From contig LNEG01000009.1 of NCBI GenBank assembly GCA_001464865.1, positions 86,526-150,525 on the forward strand: a stretch of DNA of 64,000 nucleotides. The letters are read 5' to 3'. Below, in pieces: positions 57,919 through 64,000 of the stretch. The notes under the pieces were generated by a model, which ran no database searches, was not told the origin of the DNA, and saw only the letters and a program-made list of their open reading frames with translations. Made by a program: the position numbers and the translations under genes. Within the stretch, counting starts at the first letter, position 1. Each line of letters opens with the position of its first letter. Source of the stretch: Burkholderiales bacterium Ga0074133. Its GTDB lineage: Bacteria > Pseudomonadota > Gammaproteobacteria > Burkholderiales > Burkholderiaceae_C.

Positions 57919-58121
57919 CCATTTCAGGCGAGGCGCTTGCAATCGAGTTCCATGATGTTCTTGGGACGTGCGAGGTCGTAAAGCACTTACTAGACGCCTG
58001 CGATTTCTGAACGCGCTGGTAACGATGTCCTCAATTCTTGACACCGGTGTCACCATGTTCGAACGCAATTGCGCGGCCCACGGTATACGGATCGCAGCGG
58101 CCTGAGCGGTATCGCCCGTCC

Positions 58122-58151
58122 AAAAAAAAGCCCTGCAGTGCAGGGCTTTTT
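58122..58151. terminator. Bidirectional terminator
   Basis: AAAAAAAAGCCCTGCA / TGCAGGGCTTTTT, 58122-58151, a GC-rich stem with A-run and T-run. It serves the convergent helicase genes at 54313-57918 and 58167-63905. Confidence 0.9.
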
Positions 58152-58166
58152 GCTGTCCGCCTCGGA

Positions 58167-61100
58167 TCAGGGCGATGCCATCAGGGAAGTCAGTTCGTCG
58201 GCGGTGTCATCCAGTAGTTCTTCCTCGATGGTGCGCGCCGCGGTGTTGGCCAGGCCCGTCTTCTCCGAGACGTATTCGTTGTACCACTCCCGCATGTGAC
58301 CATCCAGAAGCGCTTTGACACCCTTGGTTTCCAGGAAGCGCAGAACCTCTTCGACGAACTCCCGGGTCTGGCCCGGGGCCGAGGAGGCTGTCACCAGATC
58401 CCGGCCGGAGGTGTCCCAGGCGCCGTTCATGAAGGGCTGCAGCTCCTTGTGGCCAACCATGGCGTCACGCAAGGATTTTCCGTTGACCACGCGGAGCTGT
58501 GCCACATGCGGTGTGATGCGAAGCTGGTAGTTGAAGTGCACCAGGCCAGTGGACGTCAGCTCATTGCGGAACGAGTCCGTGACCGTGATGTGCCTGTCAA
58601 AAGCGTGCCAGCTGCTCCTTTTTGTCTCGGTCTTCAGCTTCTCTTCCGCCTTCATCCCGTCTTCTTTCGCTTGGGCTGCGGCCATGACCATGTCTGCATC
58701 GGTGCAGATCACGGGCAGCATGCCCACGCGTCGGATCGACATGTGGCTGGGCATCAGCACCCCATGGTGCCAGACGCCCTTGGCGTCGGAATAAGTGACG
58801 GTTTGACCGGTGCTGAGGGAGTCCGCCAGTTCGGCCGCGCGGTACAGGTTGCCCGCCAGGACAACGCGTGTCGATTTCCCACTGAAGGGGACCGAGTTCC
58901 TGGCGAAATAGCGGTCGACGGTGTCCTGGTAGTAGCGGGACTCTTCGGCCTGCTTTTTCTTGCTGCCCTTGAACTGGTCCACATAGGCTGCGGATACGTC
59001 GTACTGATCGCCCTTCAGAAGACTTGCCATGGAGACGTCAACACGTTTGCGCTTGTTGGCCGACCAGCCCACGACTTTCCATGCCGCCAGCGACAAGCGA
59101 TTGTCCTTGGGGACTTTGATGCCGGTGATGTACAGGCGGTCGTATGCAAAGCCATCTTCTTCCTTGGTGTCCCGGTCGCCCACCAAGGTGATGGAACCCG
59201 GAGTGAAGCGCTCAAGGACGCGTTCGAACTTTTCGGCCTTGTACAAGGCGCGGCTGATCGAGTTGCTTGGCACCCCGTCGGCCATGGCCGCCTCGATGGT
59301 TGGGAACCGCTTGGACAGGAGGCCGGGCAGCGCAGCTGCCGAGAGCTTGGCGAACTCCGCGGTGAGTTTGCGAGCCCAGTCATCACCGTGGTCCTGAACC
59401 AGGGCTTCACGGCCAGCCTCGGCCTCGAGCAAGATGGCCTCAGGATCAAGTGGCGGCAGATTGATGTCGTATTCGAGCTCCGAGGCGACAACTGCGTTGT
59501 CGAAAACCGAGTCCACGCCGGTGGCCACCTGGATCACACGCTGTTCATTGACGCGCGCACGCAGGTCGAACTCGGCCGCCTTCAAGGGGTTGCGGCCTTC
59601 CAGCTCATGCTGCTCCATGACAGCGTTGAACTCGGTGGTGATGTCTGCGTAGATCTTCTCCTGCATGTGCACAGGGAACATCATCATGCGGCTGGTGAGC
59701 ATGTCGACGAACTTGGTGCTCTGCTTGAGCATCTCTTCATCGATCTCGGACATCTCGAAGCCAATGACCGAGGCGATCTTGGCGTTGTTCTCCATCCAGC
59801 GGAAGCAGACCTCGTTGCCGATCTTGTTGATGATGTCGGGTGCGTTCTCGTTGATCGAGCTGTTGTCCGCGCTGCCGTTGGTGTTGGCGCTCATGCGGCG
59901 AAGCTTGTTGTTCTGCATGGCGATCAGGCGGTTTTCAGCAGGCAGGCCCGAGCTGAGCATCTCCACGATGGGTGAGCACACCTGGCCCTTGCGGTTCACC
60001 CGGCCCCAGAACTGAAGGCGCTGCGCGATGTCAGCCGCCGGCTGCAGCTCGATCAGCACACGCTGAGATTGGTCGGCAAACGTGCGGCTTGCGTGCAGGG
60101 AAATGCCCGTGGAGCCGGACTTCGACAGAATCAGGGCGTCTATGTCCCCCGAGTTGAAGCCGTTCTTGAGCGTCTGCTTGTTTCGCTTGGCCAGGCGCTC
60201 GATGACATGCAGGCCTTCGGCGTTCTCGGTCAGACGGTACTGGCGACCGCTGATTTCATCGACCGAGTAGCCCGATGCCGCGATGCGGTCGCGCACCAGG
60301 TCGATGGGGGAGAGGGGGATCTCCTCCATCTGGGCAATGCGCATGCGAATTTCCTGGGCAACTGCCTCCATCTCGGGCGTGCCCAGCTTGATGCGGGTTT
60401 TCGTCTGGATCTTGCCTTCAGGGGTGTAGGTGTATTCCCAGGCACCGAACATCGCGTCCACGTAGGCGCCCAGGATGTCCTTGAAGCTCACACGGCGGTT
60501 GAGCTCGATCGGACCACTCCCCCGACCCTTCTTCGTCCCAGCTGGACTCTGGCCTTCCACACCGGGCAGGTCGCCGGTGTTTTCGCCCACGCCACCCAGC
60601 AAATCGCCACCATTTTCCGGCGCTGCGGCAGCTTCATCTTCCATGACCCCATCCAGATCGACACCCTCGATCAACTCTCGGATGGTCGTCTCCATCGTGT
60701 TTTCGACGGTGATCACTGGCTTGCGGCCGCTCTCGAGTGCGGCCAGGGCCTTGTCCGCAGCCAAGTCGGCTGTGAGCGACATGTTGAATGCGCGGGAGAT
60801 GTTGTACAGCTTGGATGCGAAGCTGGTGTAGCCCATGCCGCCAGTCGGGATGGCCTTTGGCTTCTTGGGAGTTTTTACCCCACCAGCGACACCAAGCTTC
60901 TTGCCCATGGCGTTGGCTTTTTGGGTGGCCACCAACAGGTTGGACTGGTGAAGGGCCTCAGCCTTTGCATTCGCCTCCTTCACGTATGCCTCGTTCAGCT
61001 TGGAGGCAATGTCCCCCAGGTCACCGGAGAGGTCGCTCATCGAGGCAAGGATCTCGGCAAAACTGTTGGCCCATGCGACGTTGCGGTCGCGGCGCTGGGT

Positions 61101-63905
61101 TTCCGCAGTGACACGGAACTCGATCGATGAGAGATCGTGCTCGCGTCGAATCAGCCGGCCGTCCTCAGCAAGCATAGCGGATACGATCTCCTGCATGGGC
61201 TCACCACCGCGGGTGAGGGTCTCCGAGATCGTGCCCACGCGCAGCGTGCCCGGGAACATGCGCGAGTAAAGGCGGAAGTTCTTCACATCCTTGGCGTAGG
61301 TGGCGCTGCTGTACATGACGCCGCCGGCGCGCTCGACCATCTGCTGCAGGTTGATGCCGGTGCGGCTGGCGTCGCCGGCGGCCACGTGAGACTCATCCAG
61401 GATCAGCAAAGCACCTTCAAGGGCGTTGGAATACGCCCACTGGTGTTTGAGCGCTGTGAAGCTGCTGCCCAGCAATGGCTTCAGGACGGCTGCGAAATCG
61501 ACGTTGCTCATGTGCGCGTAGCTGGCGCGCAGCTCGTGCACTTTCGCCATGTCTTCATTGTTCGCCGCGCGCGCCACTGCCGCCTGATTGGTTTCGAAGG
61601 ACTTGATGAAGCCTGCATCCAGTGTGGCGCTGGAGGCGTCCGCCACCTCCTGGTAGTTGGGCAAGCCCAAGACATGAGCAGAGTTGACCAGCGCCTGCAG
61701 CGTCGTCACGCTCCCGTTCAGGAGGCCGCGCATGTCCTGCGCAGCTTGGCGACGGAACCGCGCTTCGAACTCGATGTGTTCCCGGTTGAATTGGGAGTAG
61801 GTTGCCAGGACGATGTCATGGTCAGCAGGAAAGTCACCGCAGGCCATGATCTGGCTGGCCGTCTCACGATCCGGCGAGCGGAACATGGTCTTGTTGGTGT
61901 AGGGGTCGCGCACCACCAGGTCGTTGTTGATGATGAACGGCTTGCTCAGGACGTCGCGGCCACCGGTATCGATGACATCACGGTAGAAATCGCTGAAAAG
62001 ATCGGCCTTCTCGGTCATGAACATGACTTTGCGGCCTTTTGCGCGAGCGTAGGCGCAAACCGTGGCCACAACGCGCCCTTTGCCCAGGCCGGTCATGTCG
62101 GCGGTGGTGAACCCAGCGCCTTCAAAGTCCACGGAGCCGTCATCCGCGCCTTCAATGGCGTTGATGGCCAACGCAACGGCATCGACCTGCTCGGCGTCCA
62201 GGCGCTCCTCGAGCTCTTTCATCGTCCACCCCATCTTGGCGCAGACGAAAGCATCGATGTCCATGCCGCTGGTCTCCACCACCCGTGCAAGTGCCTTGCG
62301 CACCGGGCCCAGGAGGTTGCGGGGGCACATTGCGCTCGGCTCGCTGATCTGAGACTTCGGGATGTAGGGCGCCTGCCAGCGGTTTTCTTCACGGCCATCG
62401 TCACCGAAGGTCAGCACCTCGGCCGAATCAAGAGACTTCACGCTCTCGGTCCAGGTCCACAGGCGGTCGTAGTCGAAGACAACCGAAACTTCGTGGGGCA
62501 CCGAGAAGGTGTAGTCGGGGGCAGGGCGCTTGTCTCCGATGACGATCAAGCGTGAGCTGGTCGAATTGCCGGCTCCAAAGAGGCCTGCGTCCAGATCCAC
62601 CATGCCAATCACTTCATGCGACTGTCCGATGGATGAGATGACTCGTTTGAATTCGGTATCCAGGCGCCCCGCGCGCGGCGTGGTGACCAGGAAAATCGAC
62701 AGACCCTTGTCGGCACGTTTGGCAACTGTTTCCAGCAAAGCTTTGGAGTCAGTGCGCGTCACGCGGATGCCACAGACAGCTTGCTCGGGAATCGGTGCAC
62801 TGAAGATGCCGGCGAGCGCCAGGTCGTGTTCACCCACCTGCTCTGGTGTGACGTTCTCAGACGCCAGCGTCCAGGAGTTGGAAGCTGCATGGCCCGAGAT
62901 GTCCACCACGCGCAGCTGAGGGTCTTGTTCTGGGTTTTCGCCACCCAATGCCGCCACCTTGGAGCTAGCAATCGCCTGCATGACCACGGCAATCGGCAGA
63001 GGGGTGGGCATTTCGCCGTCCGCACGCCAGAAAGAGGGGCGTCCATCGTGCATACGCAGCGCGGCGTCGAAAACCTCTTGTGAGGCTCCACCCAGAGCGG
63101 CAACGTGATCACGCATGGCGCGATCAAGAGCGAGGTGGAAGCGGCTGACGGTGACCTTGTCGTTGGATGACTCCACGCCGAATGCGGCTTCCGTGTACCG
63201 GATGAAGTCATCTGACTTCAGGTTCTTGCCGTCGGCAATCTCCAAGACCATACCCGCGGCGACCTGCACCAAGTCGCTGTCGCTGCCCACGCGCAGGAAG
63301 ACAGGGCTTTGGCCGGCGGCCTGGGTCTCGCTGGCCAGGACGACTTCGTTGGCCTTGATGAAACGGACGCCGTCGCCTGACTCGTAGACGCTTTGACCCT
63401 GGAAGTTCTGGCCCAGAAAGATGGTCTGGTGGAGCGCAGCTTCTGGATTGATGGGCGAGGCTGCAGGGGCGGGCGCCTGCTCGGAAATTGCTTGCGAGAC
63501 GGGTGTCTTCTTCGGATGCCACGAAAGGCGCTTCTCGTTGGTCGCAAGCTGCGACAGGCGCTTGTCGCGGTGGGCCAACAACAACGGCCGAATGCGAGCA
63601 CGGATTTCGTCATCTGTGAGCTCGACAACCCTGGCTTTGGGGAACATGGTGGACATGCCCTTGAAGTCCAGGCGGGAGGAGGATTTCGAATACACGCCCA
63701 GCCAGCGGCTCTGCACGAATCCAAGCTGGCGTGCCAGCTGAGGCCAGGCTGCTTCTTCGTCAACCATCACCAATCGGGACTCCCCGTTGGGCATGGTGGT
63801 TACCCCGAAATGGATGCCGTAGGCCGAGAGGTCAGGCCAGCGGCGTTTGCGGACGACAGCAGATGTGGCTTCTGGAGAAACAAGAGGAGTGGCAGAGTTG
63901 GTCAT
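58167..63905 (-). CDS. Strawberry-notch-like superfamily 2 helicase
   Basis: 1912 residues. Walker A-like MTGLGKGRVVATV near 604-615, motif II LILDESHVAAGD near 833-843, then VMYSSATYAKDVKNFRLYSRM, and a C-terminal helicase lobe with SGSTGISLHASRTF and QFWGRVNRKGQ near 1295-1305. These are the AAA_34/helicase_C_4 motifs of the bacterial and phage strawberry notch family. The N-terminal 590 residues and C-terminal 550 residues are unmatched and may be DNA or protein binding. Large SBNO proteins occur on plasmids, phages and ICEs next to methyltransferases or other helicases. Its promoter is not visible in the 95 bp left in the window. Confidence 0.88.
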   Translation of the reverse strand: MTNSATPLVSPEATSAVVRKRRWPDLSAYGIHFGVTTMPNGESRLVMVDEEAAWPQLARQLGFVQSRWLGVYSKSSSRLDFKGMSTMFPKARVVELTDDEIRARIRPLLLAHRDKRLSQLATNEKRLSWHPKKTPVSQAISEQAPAPAASPINPEAALHQTIFLGQNFQGQSVYESGDGVRFIKANEVVLASETQAAGQSPVFLRVGSDSDLVQVAAGMVLEIADGKNLKSDDFIRYTEAAFGVESSNDKVTVSRFHLALDRAMRDHVAALGGASQEVFDAALRMHDGRPSFWRADGEMPTPLPIAVVMQAIASSKVAALGGENPEQDPQLRVVDISGHAASNSWTLASENVTPEQVGEHDLALAGIFSAPIPEQAVCGIRVTRTDSKALLETVAKRADKGLSIFLVTTPRAGRLDTEFKRVISSIGQSHEVIGMVDLDAGLFGAGNSTSSRLIVIGDKRPAPDYTFSVPHEVSVVFDYDRLWTWTESVKSLDSAEVLTFGDDGREENRWQAPYIPKSQISEPSAMCPRNLLGPVRKALARVVETSGMDIDAFVCAKMGWTMKELEERLDAEQVDAVALAINAIEGADDGSVDFEGAGFTTADMTGLGKGRVVATVCAYARAKGRKVMFMTEKADLFSDFYRDVIDTGGRDVLSKPFIINNDLVVRDPYTNKTMFRSPDRETASQIMACGDFPADHDIVLATYSQFNREHIEFEARFRRQAAQDMRGLLNGSVTTLQALVNSAHVLGLPNYQEVADASSATLDAGFIKSFETNQAAVARAANNEDMAKVHELRASYAHMSNVDFAAVLKPLLGSSFTALKHQWAYSNALEGALLILDESHVAAGDASRTGINLQQMVERAGGVMYSSATYAKDVKNFRLYSRMFPGTLRVGTISETLTRGGEPMQEIVSAMLAEDGRLIRREHDLSSIEFRVTAETQRRDRNVAWANSFAEILASMSDLSGDLGDIASKLNEAYVKEANAKAEALHQSNLLVATQKANAMGKKLGVAGGVKTPKKPKAIPTGGMGYTSFASKLYNISRAFNMSLTADLAADKALAALESGRKPVITVENTMETTIRELIEGVDLDGVMEDEAAAAPENGGDLLGGVGENTGDLPGVEGQSPAGTKKGRGSGPIELNRRVSFKDILGAYVDAMFGAWEYTYTPEGKIQTKTRIKLGTPEMEAVAQEIRMRIAQMEEIPLSPIDLVRDRIAASGYSVDEISGRQYRLTENAEGLHVIERLAKRNKQTLKNGFNSGDIDALILSKSGSTGISLHASRTFADQSQRVLIELQPAADIAQRLQFWGRVNRKGQVCSPIVEMLSSGLPAENRLIAMQNNKLRRMSANTNGSADNSSINENAPDIINKIGNEVCFRWMENNAKIASVIGFEMSEIDEEMLKQSTKFVDMLTSRMMMFPVHMQEKIYADITTEFNAVMEQHELEGRNPLKAAEFDLRARVNEQRVIQVATGVDSVFDNAVVASELEYDINLPPLDPEAILLEAEAGREALVQDHGDDWARKLTAEFAKLSAAALPGLLSKRFPTIEAAMADGVPSNSISRALYKAEKFERVLERFTPGSITLVGDRDTKEEDGFAYDRLYITGIKVPKDNRLSLAAWKVVGWSANKRKRVDVSMASLLKGDQYDVSAAYVDQFKGSKKKQAEESRYYQDTVDRYFARNSVPFSGKSTRVVLAGNLYRAAELADSLSTGQTVTYSDAKGVWHHGVLMPSHMSIRRVGMLPVICTDADMVMAAAQAKEDGMKAEEKLKTETKRSSWHAFDRHITVTDSFRNELTSTGLVHFNYQLRITPHVAQLRVVNGKSLRDAMVGHKELQPFMNGAWDTSGRDLVTASSAPGQTREFVEEVLRFLETKGVKALLDGHMREWYNEYVSEKTGLANTAARTIEEELLDDTADELTSLMASP

Positions 63906-63967
63906 GGACGTGATCGAGAAAGGGGATCAGGCTGGAGAGAAGAGGCTTGGAGCGGGAAGTCCACAAG

Positions 63968-63996
63968 GACAAACGGCCCCGAAGGGGCCGTCTGTC
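63968..63996. terminator. Hairpin at right edge, probable terminator
   Basis: GACA-x-ACGGCCCC-GAA-GGGGCCGT-x-TGTC stem with one mismatch, followed by ATTT at the window end. It probably ends the gene upstream of the SBNO helicase on the minus strand, outside this window. Confidence 0.6.
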
Positions 63997-64000
63997 ATTT

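Noticed and set aside
58296..59975. 559-residue plus-strand open frame
   Set aside because: Antisense to the SBNO helicase, low-complexity His/Gly/Val composition typical of the complement of GC-rich coding sequence, and no ribosome site.
1..64000. CRISPR arrays, rRNA, tRNA and IS elements
   Set aside because: No repeat-spacer array, tRNA cloverleaf, rRNA segment or transposase gene was recognised by eye in either strand.

Overview
The window is a stretch of a large conjugative element, either a plasmid or an integrative element; no end, origin or integrase is visible. The G+C content is high, and the pilus and transfer genes have a Burkholderiales look, so the host is probably a beta-proteobacterium, possibly Comamonadaceae. 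That placement is inference from composition and protein flavour, not a database result.

Layout. 1-2430 (minus): a run of small, tightly overlapping genes of unknown function, including a DUF6283-like Cys-rich protein. 2640-3494: a lipoprotein. 3509-10021 (minus): a 1131-residue orphan, a RecG-like helicase and an SSB. 10231-24371 (plus): a TPR protein with a degenerate receiver domain, then a thin-pilus cluster of the IncI/R64 PilN-PilS type: two TcpQ_C proteins, a secretin, two class III prepilins and a third pilin-like protein, a PilQ ATPase, the PilR platform, and PilO- and PilP-like proteins. 24481-30365: accessory genes, comprising a Cys-repeat secreted protein, SOS-controlled umuDC, a secreted tandem-repeat protein, small unknowns and a protein with helicase-associated domains. 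30444-44823 (minus, apart from one short plus gene at 34281-34709): a sigma-70 family factor paired with an AAA+ ATPase, TraY/DotA with an IcmV/TraX-like partner, topoisomerase III, a DnaQ-like exonuclease and several unknowns. 44899-47209 (plus): a DnaG-like primase and two small genes. 47285-53156 (minus): IcmW, a TraW/IcmX-like protein, an M23 peptidase and unknowns. 53373-57918 (plus): a membrane PAS protein and an SF1 helicase whose base composition differs from its neighbours. 58167-63905 (minus): a 1912-residue Strawberry-notch-type helicase.

How it fits together. The element appears to carry a type IVB (IncI/Dot-Icm-like) conjugation apparatus, a type IV pilus for mating in liquid, and its own DNA metabolism set (primase, SSB, TopB, RecG-like, exonuclease, SBNO helicase). 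No relaxase, coupling protein, DotB/C/D/G/H/O, prepilin peptidase or pilus transglycosylase is in the window, so the rest of the transfer region must lie outside it if the system works.

The strongest unexplained signal is a 22-bp partly palindromic element, GYGTA-N12-TACRC with a core near TGNGATATACT. It occurs at least 14 times, almost always just upstream of a backbone transcription unit, and was not seen in front of umuDC or the accessory genes. It looks like the operator or promoter of an element-wide regulon. The element also encodes its own sigma-70 factor, whose N-terminus carries a sliding-clamp-like QLDLF motif.
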